Source: Phyto melanocephala
Lineage: Eukaryota; Arthropoda; Insecta; Diptera; Rhinophoridae
Length of the DNA stretch: 64,000 bases
Reading direction: 5' to 3'
NCBI GenBank assembly: GCA_941918925.1
Contig: OW799236.1
Location: 66,922,685-66,986,684 of the forward strand
Part shown: piece after piece, positions 1 to 11,429 of the stretch
Layout: each line of letters opens with the position of its first letter
Numbering within the stretch: the stretch's first letter is position 1
Program-made: the position numbers and the translations under genes
The notes under the pieces: generated by a model
Told to the model about the DNA's origin: nothing
The model's input: only the letters and a program-made list of their open reading frames with translations
The model's database searches: none

Positions 1-293
1 GCGGCATGAAAAATTACATTTTTTCTGAACAAATCAAAAGTTGTAGACATATTTTAATCACTAATAGCTTATTTTGTTTGGAACTTTGCACCTGCAGCGC
101 CTGAGATACCCCTAGACGGGCAAAATGACCAGCGCAACTTTATTTTTCATTCTCATCATTTGTTTCTAAGGCCTAGGATTCACTCCTAGGGAGATAAAAT
201 GTATGACCGACCCCCAATGTTTTTTGTTTTTAACATTTTCTCACATTATACTTTCCCTTTATCACCACCCTTAGGGTGGTTGCGTTTTATGAA
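1..293. other. Left edge, no gene recognised
   Basis: AT-rich sequence with no coding pattern. It contains two short perfect inverted repeats: one built on CCTAGGA...TCCTAGG near 171-190 and ACCACCC-TTA-GGGTGGT near 265-281. It may belong to the anonymous repeat that follows, but the second copy of that repeat does not extend this far left. Confidence 0.4.
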
Positions 294-775
294 ATTCTTA
301 AATTAACTAAAATTTGTCGACTTTTGTGAATAGAATCAAAAGTGGCTAACAGATTTTAAAGATTTATGGCTTGTTTTGTTACCAGCTTCGTTTTTTATAT
401 GCTTGCAAAAAATTAGAAGCCTAGCTGCATTTTTTGATTTTTAATGAATTTAAAAAAAAAAAAAGTTTCGAAATTTTGATAAAAAAATTAGTTTTTTTTT
501 CAAAAAAAAAATTATGTTTCTAAAACGACTGCGGATATTTTATTGCGGAATTTCGGTTTTTTAAGTTTTTTCAATAAACTAAAGCGTTTTTGAGTTACAC
601 GAACATATGTTGAGCAACCTCTTCCATTTTGGAAATAACGGTATATCTAAAAAACCAGAGCCAATCTTAAAAAACCGTGGACACCACTAGATTCAGCGTA
701 CCCGAATTATGTTAAAACGCTAGGTGACCGGCTTGTTTGTTTTTTCAACTAGCATAGTGTTATTAATTTAGAAGC
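294..775 (+). repeat. Anonymous interspersed repeat, family C, copy 1
   Basis: About 480 bp that recurs at 54381-54877 in the same orientation. Both copies begin ATTCTTAAATTAAYTAAAAT, share the block around AAAACGACTGCGGA, and end near CTAGCATAGTGTTATTA. The copies differ by scattered substitutions and small indels, so the duplication is not recent. A 60-codon open frame in the second copy is broken here, so no protein is proposed. I see no terminal repeats and cannot assign it to a transposon class. Confidence 0.7.
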
Positions 776-1249
776 GGGCATCTTGCGTTTTAAATTTTAT
801 TTTTTTTTTGTACGCTTGTATTTTGTAAATTTTAGGAAAAATCAGATTAACTTGTATTTTTGCCCTTATATCTCAAATAGTTTATTATCGTTTCGACAGT
901 TTTTTTTCCCAATAATTTTCGAAACTACGGCTTCTGTTTTGGTGTCTGTAGCTTGTCCCAAAACTTATATGAAACTTTATTAACTTGATACATATATTTT
1001 TTATATTGATTTTTATTTTAACAATTTTCAAAATTATTTTTGCTTATAACTCCGCCAATTAGCGACCGAGTTATCGAAAATTGTTGACGAATGTCTCAAA
1101 AGGCACATAGAACGTATAAATTGTAACAGATGTGTTTAATAATTATCCTAGGGCTATTTTTCATGTGGTAAAAAATTAAGAAGAATTGAGGATTTCGTTT
1201 TTATTTACTTATATCTCAGAAAATTATGGGGAGATTACGCTGGATTTCA
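776..1249. other. No feature seen
   Basis: AT-rich spacer with homopolymer T runs. The open frames here are short and low in complexity. Confidence 0.4.
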
Positions 1250-1407
1250 ACAGAGATTTACTCACGGATACATGTGGAAATTAGTCCATTAGTAATAATC
1301 TTTCAGAAAATATATCTTTTATGGGGTCTAAGATCGATATTGTAGAAATTACAAACGGAATAACGGAATATATACACCTGTTTACACAAATGAAGGGTAT
1401 AACAACA
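1250..1407 (-). repeat. Degenerate DINE family A 5' end
   Basis: Diverged match to the 5' end of the DINE family A elements, in reverse orientation. The conserved blocks are CAGAAAATATA..TTTATGGGG, ATTGTAGAAATT, AACGGAATRACG and a terminal GAAGGGTATA. The rest of the element is not recognisable. It looks like an old truncated copy. Confidence 0.6.
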
Positions 1408-1604
1408 GAACAGCACGCCACAAAACGACAACAGAATGTAAAAATTAATGAAGCCTTTAATATAAATATAAACATGCTTTCATCAGCAAATCAATGCCTT
1501 TATATCATACCTTTCGACCACAAGAACTTTATTTAAATTAACTACATGAAATTTTATTTTATGAATAGACCAAACTTTTATTTTCACTTTCTTTTATTGT
1601 TTAA

Positions 1605-3604
1605 CCCTTAAATGCCTAATGTGTCTTTAAAGAAACAGCCATTAAAAACACTCCTACAGCCACGGTTTTGTGCCGATTCTTTTCAAAGAGTTATTATTAT
1701 ACTAACAATATCATAGTTATTCTGAGAATAATTAGTTTGCAAAACAAATTGCATTTAAATTCTAATTTTTTCTTTTTTTTTAATTAGCTAAATAGCACCT
1801 GTAGTGCAATTTTTTTTTTAACACGGAACAGTTTTTTATTAAAAAAAATCAAGGTGATTTCAAAATACGTCCTTTGATGAAATAAACTGGTTTAAAAAAA
1901 ATCAGATACTTCGTCGGACTTTACGCTGTTTAACTTTTATTAGTTGTATCTTTAAAAATACATCGTGCACTCTCCCCCAATTCTTGATTTTTATTACACA
2001 CAACATTTGTACTACATTTTTTTGTGTTTTAATTTATATTTAATTCTTTGCATAATTCTTTGACGAGACGTTTTACTTTGATATACACGTATTACGGAAA
2101 TATATTGGAATACTATTTTTTCATGACTTACTACAATCTTCCAAATGCTTGAGGTAATTGGTGTGATAAATCACTCCGTAAATGTAATAAAAGCCCAAAT
2201 GAATACACGGCGTTTTGAAAAGACACTGTAATTTATTCACTTCAATGATAAAAATTACCAGCTGTCCTGTGATGATCCTGGAACTATCTTAATCGAGACC
2301 GTCTTTATTTATTCAGACCTCTGATAGACTTCCTAAATAAAACTTTTGGAATCGTTCCAAAAATAGATAGACTTTGTGTTGATGAGCAAATCTGCTCTAC
2401 TAAAGTGGGCAGCTACATGGGGCAGTATATGCTCAATAAAACAAAAAAAATGGGGCTTTAAGCTGTTCGCTTTGTGCCATACAACTGGGAATGCTTACAA
2501 GTTCGAGATTTATAGTGGAGCACCAGGAGCACCAGCTTCAGTTAAACCGAATCTTCTGCCATCGGCCAATATAATGCTTCGCTTACTAAGAGAAGTGCCG
2601 AGGTTCCAAAATTATATTATCTATTTTGACAATTATTATACTTTCGGAATACTTTTCGACGAAACCGAATAAAAAATTGCAAGCTTTCCGAAGAAAAAAC
2701 TATGAAAAAGTTGGAACGTTGTACTACTTAGTCATGAATTCATATCCAATATACATGAAATTGATGTAGCTTCACTATCATGGAATGACAAGATTGTCAA
2801 TTTAGTATCTACCTCTGTTGGAGTTAAACCAGTATCTGAAAATGAAGGAACTGAATCAACACAATCTCTATCCATTAAAAGATTTGACAGAAAAGATAAG
2901 ACCGCAAAAATGATTCCGTGTCCTCAAATTAGAAAAGACTATAATAGACACATGGGTGGTGTCGATTTGATGGACAGTTCCATGAGCTGGCACAAAATAA
3001 CAGTAAAAAGACGAAAATGGACAAATAGACCCTTCTATCACCTTTTGGATATGACGGTTGTCAATTCCTGGTTGTTATACAAAAGATTGATTGATTTTAA
3101 ATTAGAAAGAGCTGATACCCTATTCTCTTTAAACTCCGCACAAGATTCCACTCGAACTGAGCTAGAAAAACAAAAACGTTTTAAACCAAATTCTCATACG
3201 CCATCTCTTAAGGTCACTAGATTGATTGATTGATGTATTGCAATAAATATAAGGCGAATTTATTTTTAACTCAAGAAAAAATTGTTTTTATAACCATCAT
3301 AATTCATAAAAGAATTTCATTTATTGGTCTTTTAGTTACTTTTACATAATATTATCAAATAGTATTTTTACTTTTAAAAATAAAGAAAATTAACTAAACT
3401 ATCATTTAAACAATATCTTGTTCTGGTTTATTTGTATAGTAATGTTTATTAATTGGTGAATGCACAGTGTTTCTTTAAAAAATACTACCAGTTTTTATAA
3501 GTAACTTAAAAAATTTAAAAAAAAAAATTAAAATTGCAGTTATTATTTATTAATTTTTTCACGTAATATAAATTTGTTTGGCTAAAATCGGTGACATTTA
3601 AAGG
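1605..3604 (+). mobile_element. piggyBac-like DNA transposon, dead but with both ends
   Basis: Flanked by TTAA at 1601-1604 and 3605-3608, the target duplication diagnostic of piggyBac. The ends form a short imperfect inverted repeat (CCCTTAAATGCC on the left, CCTTTAAATGTC read from the right). A subterminal inverted repeat TTTAAAGAAACA lies at 1626-1637 and, reversed, at 3468-3479. The interior holds a broken transposase. At 2.0 kb it is close to the usual 2-2.5 kb for the superfamily, so this is a near full-length copy killed by frameshifts rather than a deletion derivative. Confidence 0.8.
2110..3235 (+). pseudogene. piggyBac-like transposase, frameshifted
   Basis: Remains of a DDE_Tnp_1_7 transposase spread over several frames. 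Around 2240-2375 fragments resembling IHFNDKN and RPLIDFLNKTFG precede the first catalytic block, IDRLCVDEQ. The frame from 2376 carries GNAYKFEIYSG and IIYFDNYYT (second aspartate block). The frame from 2910 carries IPCPQIRKDYN, MGGVDLMD (third aspartate block), KWTNRPFYHLLDM and NSWLLYKRL, and ends at 3233. All three acidic motifs survive, but stops and frame changes (for example near 2440 and 2680-2900) rule out a working protein. No cysteine-rich C-terminal finger is seen. It lies inside the TTAA-bounded element. Confidence 0.85.
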
Positions 3605-3608
3605 TTAA

Positions 3609-4600
3609 ATAGTTTGTTTAGAAAGTTTTCGTTTAACAATCCTTTAAAATTGTTTCATGTTTTCAAAATTCCTAATAAAACAGGAAGTTTCCTTTTTTTG
3701 TTTATTTGATTACCAAGCAAATAGAAGGAACAAATTCAGTTTTAGTTTTTTAATTTTTTATGGTTCTCTTTAGGGCACAGAAATTGTAAATGTTGTTAAT
3801 AAAGGGATCTTGAAAAAAGAACTTTTAACTTTTTGCCAATAACACAAGTGAAGTGATATGATTTAATAAAAAAATACATAAACTAACACCCATAGATACA
3901 AAATTTTACAAAAATATATGCAAATGTCTGATAAAGCAATTTATATTTTCCTACACAGCTGTAGCTTGACGGTACAGAAATCTGTACAAAATCTCAAACC
4001 AAAAATAAAACAAAAATTTCCTTTAAATGACCATGAAACTGGATGCAAACCAAAAATTTGTTTTATATATTTTTCGTTTTTTAAATTTTTAAGGATTTGA
4101 CGGCTTGCTACTAAAAATCACAAAAAATCACTATTATCTACTAGAACATCATCATCGTCATGATTTACATACATACGTTTTTGGTACCAATGTTGTTGTC
4201 AAATTCAAAAGGAAAAAGATTCAAGCCACTGGGCATTAAAATGAAAGCGAAACACACTTTATGTGCTTTCGCTTTAAGCTGTATTTTTGTTATATTTTTC
4301 TTCTGTTCTAAAAATCTTTTCAGTTCTGTTCTCAATTTTACTTAAAATTTTTTTCAGTTATGTTATCTTTGTGTTAACGAAGAAAGTGGTTTAAGATATT
4401 GTGTTCTACGATAAAAAAAATAGCATAAAAATACATTAGATTTTTGTATGTTGATTTTGTAATTGAAGCAATATGCTTTGCTATGATTCCTATACACACT
4501 TATTTTTTTGAAAAAGCTCCCATTTTTGCTAAAGATTTTCTGCTTTAAGTTACTTGCAACTAAACACTTGATTTTTTTAATACCTTCTACCATTTTTACT
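3609..4600. other. No feature seen
   Basis: AT-rich spacer. Open frames of 60-76 codons on both strands are rich in F, I, K and N, as expected from base composition. A short ATCATCATCGTCATG run lies near 4147-4161. No repeat shared with the rest of the window was noticed. Confidence 0.4.
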
Positions 4601-4609
4601 GCGAAGAGG

Positions 4610-5085
4610 TTTTATAAATGGTGGTCCACCCATACTGCAGGACATTAATTTTGAGTGATACCTTAATGTCATTGAGCATGATTCTTGAAGCTTTTTACGA
4701 AAATGGCCGTTCAAATCGAAATCCATTTCCCGCACTTCGTGATTTTTTTCGTCACCATAATTTTCTTTCTTTAACGCGAAATGATAGAAGGCCTTTTGTG
4801 GAAAGAAATTGAGGATATGAACCTGGACAATATGTGCTTTCAAATGGACTGTTTTGAGCTTAAAAGTCAATGGTCGTGTTATCCAACATCGTGGCGTATT
4901 TATTAGCCACCACGATCATGTAATTTGACACCGTTTAGAAATATTTAAAGGTAAAAGTGTTTAATAAGCCAAAAGAAACATTTAGGAGGTAAATAATGAG
5001 ATAATTCGCCGCATTAGCGACATTGAGCCTCAATGTCATTGAAAATATGTACCATCGGGTAGAATTGTTCCACCGAAGATTCAAA
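4610..5085 (+). pseudogene. mariner-type transposase relic (N-terminal region)
   Basis: The plus-strand frame at 4667-4812 reads ILEAFYENGRSNRNPFPALRDFFRHHN. This is the N-terminal DUF4817/helix-turn-helix pattern of mariner-type transposases and matches the same segment of the mariner insertions inside the DINE B elements (FYKNGRSNQNAFCALRNSF at 15401). Downstream, 5029-5085 aligns loosely with the same insertions (AATGTCATTGAAAATATG). Stops and indels interrupt it, and no terminal inverted repeats were found. An independent, older copy of a related element is the likely source. Confidence 0.6.
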
Positions 5086-6726
5086 AAAACGGTGCACAAG
5101 TAAATAACAAAAACAACAAATAGTGACAAAAACAATAACACAAAATATTCTTTAAAATTAATTGTAAAATAGAACCATAAATAAAAAAAAGTTAAAAATA
5201 AAAATGAACTTAAAACTAAACTGAAAATTAAAAATAAAAAGTGTTTTTATTTAAACAAAAAAAGGAAGAACCAGACAGACCCACAAACACACAACAACAA
5301 ACACACTGTTATTCGTTATAACTATATTTTATGTAAGAACCAACACGTAAAAGAAAAAAAAAACTACCAAATACAGTAATTATGTTTATTGTGGTAAATA
5401 TTTACCAAATGTGAAGGTAACTTAAGCACTCTTACATGTTAGCATTCACAATATAGTAACAGATTGTTTTTGGACATGCATGCGTTAAAGTTAAAGTTGC
5501 GAAATTTAAATATTTCCCGAAGGGGAGCCAGGGATTATGCGCATCCAAGTCAACAATGTCAATGTGACATTTCAACTTTTTTTACATCAACTATTAAGGG
5601 GAGCGTAAGTTGCAGCTTAGTCCAGATAAACATATAACTTTTTGTATTTTTATAGCTAGAGATTGAGTCATCTTCATGTACATATTAACTAAATCCATTT
5701 CAAAATTTGTGGAACTTTTACGAATGGAAAAATGAAGTTTTTAGTTGAGTTGAACCAGGTGTAATAGAACACCGTTAATAAGAAGTAACAACATATTGTT
5801 TATTTAAATGTAAAGGATTGTTCAATGTCTATTTGAAATAAATTTTTTGGATAAATTTTTTTTATGTTTTATGATTTTTTCTATAAAAACTACAGTCTTG
5901 AATACTCTCATAAGACAACGCGTTGTGGTAAAATAATATAAAAAGAAAAAGAAACATATTAATTACCGAATTTAACTAACTTAAAAAACTGGGAGTTAAA
6001 TAGATGATATTTACAACCGATCAATAATGAAATCGTAGCTGGTCTCGAAAATGCATTCCACTCGACTAGTGTTGGTAAAACATATTCTTTCATTATCACA
6101 TTTAAAAAAAACATTCTATAACAATTGAACTTAGAGCCTGTTCAAAAATTTGAATATTAGTTCTAATAAGACAACTTTGTAATAATAGCCCGCCACTACT
6201 CTATCTGTAACAACTTGCAAACGACAATTACAAACCACGCCAAAATTACAAAATTAAAAAATCAAAAAATACTCATCATTTAGGCATTCAAATTATTAAA
6301 ATTCATTACAAAAATTAATACATTTTTGCCAATTGTGAAACTGGTAAAAAAGATTGATCTATTGATGCTAAACATATGGCAGGAATTAGAGGACATTTGA
6401 TTTCATCAAGAGAGTTATGGTTCATTCCTTTGTGTAAAAAGTTTTTATCGAGGTTTTGTGATTTAACACTTAAAACTTCTTTTTTTTTTGGCCAATGGCT
6501 CACAAACGGTTAGCAGGACATACAGTCTCAAATTTGCGATTCAGTGATGGAAAATATCATAAAAAGGATTTGGTACTTATTTTCCATTCTTAATTGGATA
6601 CCCTCTTCTCCATAATTAAATATACATCCGATGATTTTGCTTTAAAAATAGAATTTTTAGCAAATCAAAAAAAAATATAAGTATATAACTGCAATATGTT
6701 ATAATGTTTACAACTGGTTTAAATTA
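5086..6726. other. No gene recognised
   Basis: AT-rich spacer with an A-rich tract at 5160-5260 and an ACA/CAA-rich run at 5280-5310. I could not connect any part of it to other repeats in the window. Confidence 0.4.
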
Positions 6727-6871
6727 AACAAGTAAGAGCACTATATTCGGCTGTGCCGAATCTTTTATACCCACCACCAATTTTATGCACATTTAAAGTA
6801 TAATATTTATTATTTTGTTAATCATTATGTAATAATCTCTTTATAATAAAATATGTATCACTTTCTTTGTA

Positions 6872-7492
6872 GAGGGTGGTTAAATTTTAAGGGATCATGT
6901 TGAAGGTGAACTACACCTAATCTTTAAATTTGTTTTCTGCATTTCATTTAACATTTCTCAATCTCAAACTTATTCAATTTGATCCGCGGAAAGATACGCA
7001 AATGAGAAACGCGTTATAGTTATTAAGGTTTTTTATAAAAATGGGCGTTCAAATCAAAATGCATTTTGTGCACAAGTAATTCTTTTGATCAACATAATCG
7101 TTCAAATTCGTCCACAATCGGAAGAATTGCAAAAAATATTTAAATTTCTGCAAAACAGGTCTGTATAAAATATTAGAAAATCTGTGAATGCCTTCTTAGT
7201 TCGTTGAATGGGAACCATTGCTGTTTTTTGCGATAGTGTGGCAAAAGAGCAGTCAACCTCGACTCATTATCGTGCCCAACAATGAAACATCAACATTGTC
7301 ATTGAAAATTTGGACCATCAGATAGAGTAGTGGCGCCAAGGATGGGGGGGGGGGGCATTAGGCCGATATTTTGTTTAATACATAATTGAACCATACAAAT
7401 ATTATAATTACAAAAGGAATAATAATAATATCCTAAATAATTTGTGTTTTATTTAAAATCAACATCGGCCCTTAAAATGTAACCACCCTTTC
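6872..7492 (+). mobile_element. mariner-like deletion derivative inside DINE B1
   Basis: About 620 bp bounded by inverted repeats (left GGGTGGTTAAATTTTAAGGG; right the complement, CCCTTAAAATGTAACCACCC). TA lies at each side, the mariner target. The interior keeps only the start of a transposase: KNGRSNQNAF followed by stops, then a second block resembling the next helix-turn-helix. A homopolymer of 12 G lies at 7344-7355. The same insertion sits at the same place in B2, B4 and B6. Confidence 0.75.
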
Positions 7493-7544
7493 TAACTTCG
7501 ATATGCTACTAAAATGCTTTTGTAAATGTAGTCTTTCAATGAAA

Positions 7545-8330
7545 GTGGGCGTTAAAGTAGGCATGTCAATAAAGTTTCTGCTAATAAATACAACTTAGAT
7601 ATTTCAATATAGTCCTTTATTTTCCCAAAAACTTTGTCAATAGAGAAATTACATGAATTTAAGATAAACCATTATATGGGAGGTAGGCCATAAAGTGGGC
7701 GTGTCACCTAAACTTTTCGGCACAACAATAACATTAATTAGAAGGATATACGTAGCAAATTTGATCATCATGCCTCTAATTTTGGCGGTTTTATGAGCTT
7801 TTAAATTTCATTAACGGTAGATAACGTGAAAAGTGGGCGTTATAGTAGGCGTGTCAAAGTTGGTTTTGCAAATGAGTACAACTTAGATGTTTCAATATAG
7901 TCCTTTATTATTCCAAAATCTGTATTAATTGAGAAATTATGTATATGAATTTTGGTTAAAACGTTGTATGGGAGGTGGGCGTAAAAGTGGGCGTGGCATC
8001 TTAATTTTCTGGCACAGTAATGACATTGCCTAGAGGGATACACGTAGCAAATTTTATCATCATACCTCTAATTTTGGCGGTTTTATGAGCTTTTAAATTT
8101 CATTAACGGTAAATAACGTGAAAAGTGGGCGTTATAGTAGGCGTGTCAAAGTTATTTTTGCGAATGAGTACAACCTAGATGTTTCAATATAGCCCTTTAT
8201 TATTCCAAAATCTTTATTAATAGAGAAATTCTATGAATTTTAGGTAAAACGTTATATGGGAGGTGGGCGTAAAAGTGGGCGTGGCACATTGATTTTCCGT
8301 TACAAAAAAGCCTATCACCAAAAAGCAAAG
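7545..8330 (-). repeat. Central tandem repeats of DINE B1
   Basis: Units of about 290 bp, each with GTGGGCGTTATAGTAGGCGT (or GTTAAAGTAGGCRT), CAACTTAGAT.TTTCAATATAG, CCTTTATT.TTCC, TATATGGGAGGTGGGCGTAA and AATTTTGGCGGTTTTATGAG. Unit starts lie near 7547, 7833 and 8128. Copy number differs between elements: about three here, two in B2, five or so in B4. Variable central tandem repeats are a known property of DINE-1. Confidence 0.75.
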
Positions 8331-8914
8331 TGTGCAAAATTTCAGAGTCGTACATCAAATTTTGTTGCTTTTATGACGTTTTTGTTTTTAAATATACCGA
8401 TAACTCCTCTCCTAATGCATAGATTTAGACAATTTTCGAAGGAAAATATTGTCTTTACCCAGGAAATATATATTCGAAGTTTCATAAGTCTACGTTAAGG
8501 CGTTTGGACACAATTCCATTTTATTCGATGTTCGAAGGACACGGTTTTTCGACCTACTCTTGCTTTTCGAGCTATAACTCTCTTCCTAATATTCCGATTT
8601 AGCCCATTTTCAATACCAAACAATCCTTGTCTATAAGAAAGATTCTGGCAAAATTTGAGCTCCCTAACTTTTTCGGTGCGACCTCTATCGTGCTTTCAAC
8701 AGACGGACAGACGGACGGACATAGCTAGATCGTCATCAAATCAAACCCTGATTCAGAATATATATACTTTATGGGGTCTAAAATTGATATTTCGATGTGT
8801 TACAAACGGAATGACAAAATGAATATACCCCCACCATTTTTTTGGTGGCGGGTATAAAAAGACTTATAAATAAATAAGTACGTATAAAAATTTAATTTAA
8901 GATTCAATATATGT

Positions 8915-9310
8915 CAATTTGTAGGAGTAGCGTAGCTTTGTGCAGGACAACGGAGAAGATTCTTTCGGTAAGGTCTACCCTTTTTACAGGGGAAGGAGGA
9001 GATTGCCGAAAGTAACTTCGTTTTAGATTGCTGACACTTTGTTATCATCTTGAAAGGAATGTACTGACGAGCTATAGAGCTGAAGAGGATATATTTTCCG
9101 GAATCAAAGAATACTAATGCCAACGACTTATTGGAGACATTTTTGCCCCGATCTTGGAAATCACGGAGGTCTTGAATAGCATGTGTCCGGTCAAATACAG
9201 AAAGTCGCTAATTATGAATCGATGGTACGAGTTAACAGATATGCTTAAGCATCTGGAATATCATACCGGAATATTTGGAGAAGTTCTCATGCCTTGGTTG
9301 TCCTGAAGTC
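8915..9310 (+). pseudogene. Coding-like island of unknown origin
   Basis: This stretch is less AT-rich than its surroundings and keeps a nearly continuous plus-strand frame over about 110 codons. Two stops interrupt it (near 9014 and 9116) before the final stop near 9304. Readable parts include FAPILEITEVLNSM and RKSLIMNRWYELTDMLKHLE, which look like an amphipathic helical protein. The minus strand also has a 69-codon frame. I do not recognise the family. It could be a decayed retrogene or a piece of a transposon protein. It lies between DINE B1 and the outer Helitron of the nest. Confidence 0.35.
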
Positions 9311-10049
9311 CCCACAAAGCGAATAAGGGGTATCAGTCTCCTTCATTATATAGCGATACATTTCTAACATAGCTTTCATTTTAAATAACACACATAAAAA
9401 ACTTGCAAAATGATCACGGTAATCATATTACATTCTTTACAATATTTTTTTTTTCTTAAAAAAAAGATGAAAAAAAAAAAATATAGTATAAATAACATTT
9501 TTAACAAACTTATAAAGTACTAGCATTTAACCCGCTACTTCGTTAGCGCAGTTCTCACTATTTATTGAATACTCAAGTTCTATTTATAATTATTAAATAT
9601 TTTTGGTTCAATTTATGAAAATTTGTATCTCTGATTAAATTTACTTAGTAAAATAAAAAGTAAATAGAGTAAGTATATATCGGGCGTATACTTCCTAACT
9701 AAAAGCAAAATCAATGCTACTGAGTTTCAAAAATTAAGATTCATATTTTACAAAACTTACCCTAAAAACAAGTAAGAGCGCTATATTCGGCCGTGCCGAA
9801 TCTTATATACCCTTCACAACGTGTAGTCATGCAATAACAGTAGTTTGTGTCACCATTCATCCCATATGAAATACGTACATACATATAAAACCATACATAT
9901 ATAAAAACATCCCATTGTAAAATTATAAATTCACGTATGTTAAAAAAACAAAAAAAAAAATAAATAAAAAAAAAATTAAAAAAAAATTTAAAAAAAAAAT
10001 TAAAAAAATAATAATAAAAATATATATAATATCTATATATATAAAAGTG

Positions 10050-10053
<4 letters not shown>

Positions 10054-10141
<88 letters not shown>
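10054..10141 (+). repeat. (TG)n microsatellite, about 43 units
   Basis: Uninterrupted TG dinucleotide run directly after the Helitron 5' end. The antisense reading is a histidine/threonine run with no coding meaning. Such a perfect long run is expected to vary in length between individuals and to be prone to assembly error. Confidence 0.95.
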
Positions 10142-10142
<1 letters not shown>

Positions 10143-10229
10143 GCTATAGACTCTGAAACTGTAAAACCGATCGGGCTCAAACTTTGGTAAGTTGTTGTAC
10201 ACATACCGGGGAGTGTTTATGGATGAAAA

Positions 10230-10865
10230 AAAGTGGGCGGGGCCACGCCCATAAAAAATTAGTTATCAGTTTTAGCTACTTGCACTTGACCGATTTTTCT
10301 GAAACTTTGTACACATATCGAGCTGTCATGACTAAATAATTTCGTGATAAGAAAAGTGGGCGGGGCCACGCCCCTAAAAAAGTTTTAATTTTGAGGCACT
10401 TGCACTGGACCGATTTTTCTGAAACTGTGCACACATATTAAGCTGTCGTGACTTTATAATTTTGTGACTAAAAAAGTGGGTGGGGCCACGCCCATAAAAA
10501 AGGCTATAATTTTGAGGTATTTGCACCAGACTGATTTTTCTGAAACTTTGCACACATATTAAGCTGTTATGACTAAATAATTTCGTGATTAAAAAAGTGG
10601 GCAGTGCCACGCCCATAAAAAAAAGGTATCATTTTGAAGTACTTGCACTTGACCGATTATTCTGAAACTTTGCACACATATTGAGCTGTTATGACTTTAC
10701 AATTTCGTGATAAAAAAAGTGGGCAGAGCCACGCCCATAAAAACAATTTTAATTTTGAGGTACTTGCACTGGTCCGATTCTTCTGAAACTTTGCACACAT
10801 ATTGAGCTGTTATGACTTTACAATTTTGTGACTAGAAAAGTAGGCAATGCCACGCCCATAAAAAA
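10230..10865 (+). repeat. 121-bp minisatellite inside the Helitron
   Basis: About six units, each with GTGGGCGGGGCCACGCCC (a near palindrome), CTTGCACTKGACCGATTTTT, CTGAAACTTTGCACACATAT and GCTGTTATGACT. Unit starts are near 10231, 10353, 10475, 10594, 10717 and 10838. The unit length wanders by only a few bases. The GC box stands out against an interior that is over 65% AT. Confidence 0.85.
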
Positions 10866-11429
10866 ATAAAATTTTTAGGTTTTTTCACTTGATATTCAAT
10901 TAAAATTCAGAATGCATTTCGATTCATTAAGGGGCGTAGCAACGCGCGCCGGGTTTGGCTAGTATTAAATAAAAAATAAAAAAAAATTAAAAAAAAATTT
11001 TTTTTTGGCTCAGCTGGGATTCGATGCCACGTTTTCCCTAACCAGTATACACGTTTGTATGTATGTATGTTGTTGTTGTAATGTTGTTTTTGTGAAAAAA
11101 AAACCGAGGTGGTCGTGGGTTTTTGCTCATATCTCAGTTGTTTATGGACCGATGTTTCTGATTTTCAATACCGATCTACTCCCGAATATTTCTGATATTT
11201 TAATACCTTACCCGGGTCCAACCTATGTCGGGGGGCTTCAAAAAGTTGATTTCAACATACACACGGACAGACTGACAGGGCTTAATCGACTCCCCTATTC
11301 ATAAGCTTTCAGAAAATATATACTTTATGGGGTCGGAAATGAAAATTGTAGAAATTTCACACGGAATGACAAACCTATATATACCCTTTTTCACTGTGTG
11401 AAGGGTATAATAATAAAAGTAACATTTTT

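Larger units (their letters stand above)
6727..8860 (-). mobile_element. DINE-1/INE-1-like element, family B, copy B1
   Basis: On the minus strand the 5' end is at 8860 (TATACCCGCCACCA) and the 3' end at 6727. The 3' end has a hairpin (ATTCGGC..GCCGAAT) followed by CTTACTTGTT. The 5' subterminal repeat TATACCCGCCACC is matched by GGTGGTGGGTATA near the 3' end. Next to the 5' end are the blocks TAGACCCCATAAAGTATATA and GTCCGTCCGTCTGTCCGTCTG. They resemble the published start of Drosophila INE-1, as I recall it. The body has about three tandem units of roughly 290 bp and a mariner insertion at 6872-7492. No protein is encoded; such elements are thought to move with Helentron (rolling-circle) proteins supplied elsewhere. 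Confidence 0.8.
10032..10962 (+). mobile_element. Non-autonomous Helitron, 931 bp
   Basis: Begins TCTATATATATAAAAGTG and ends GGGTTTGGCTAG, with A before and T after, the classical Helitron insertion site. The last 35 bases are GC-rich (CAACGCGCGCCGGG), typical of the 3' hairpin region. The interior is a TG microsatellite followed by about six 121-bp repeats, with no coding capacity. It is the youngest layer of the 9.5-14.8 kb nest. Confidence 0.85.
9768..11409 (-). mobile_element. DINE-1/INE-1-like element, family A, copy A1, split by a Helitron
   Basis: Minus-strand orientation: 5' end TATACCCTTCACACAG at 11409, 3' hairpin and CTTACTTGTT at 9768. The 5' region contains TTTCCGACCCCATAAAGT, as in INE-1, then GTCAGTCTGTCCGTGTGTATG. 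An A/T-only low-complexity middle follows. Helitron 10032-10962 interrupts it; joining 9768-10031 to 10963-11409 restores the layout of A3. The antisense frame of 98 codons seen in A2, A3 and A5 is present here in altered form (11005-11304). Confidence 0.8.

Noticed and set aside
4577..4870. 97-codon minus-strand frame
   Set aside because: It is the shadow of the plus-strand mariner N-terminal relic.
9923..10204. A 93-codon frame with a long HTHTHT run
   Set aside because: It is the translation of the TG microsatellite and adjoining poly-T.
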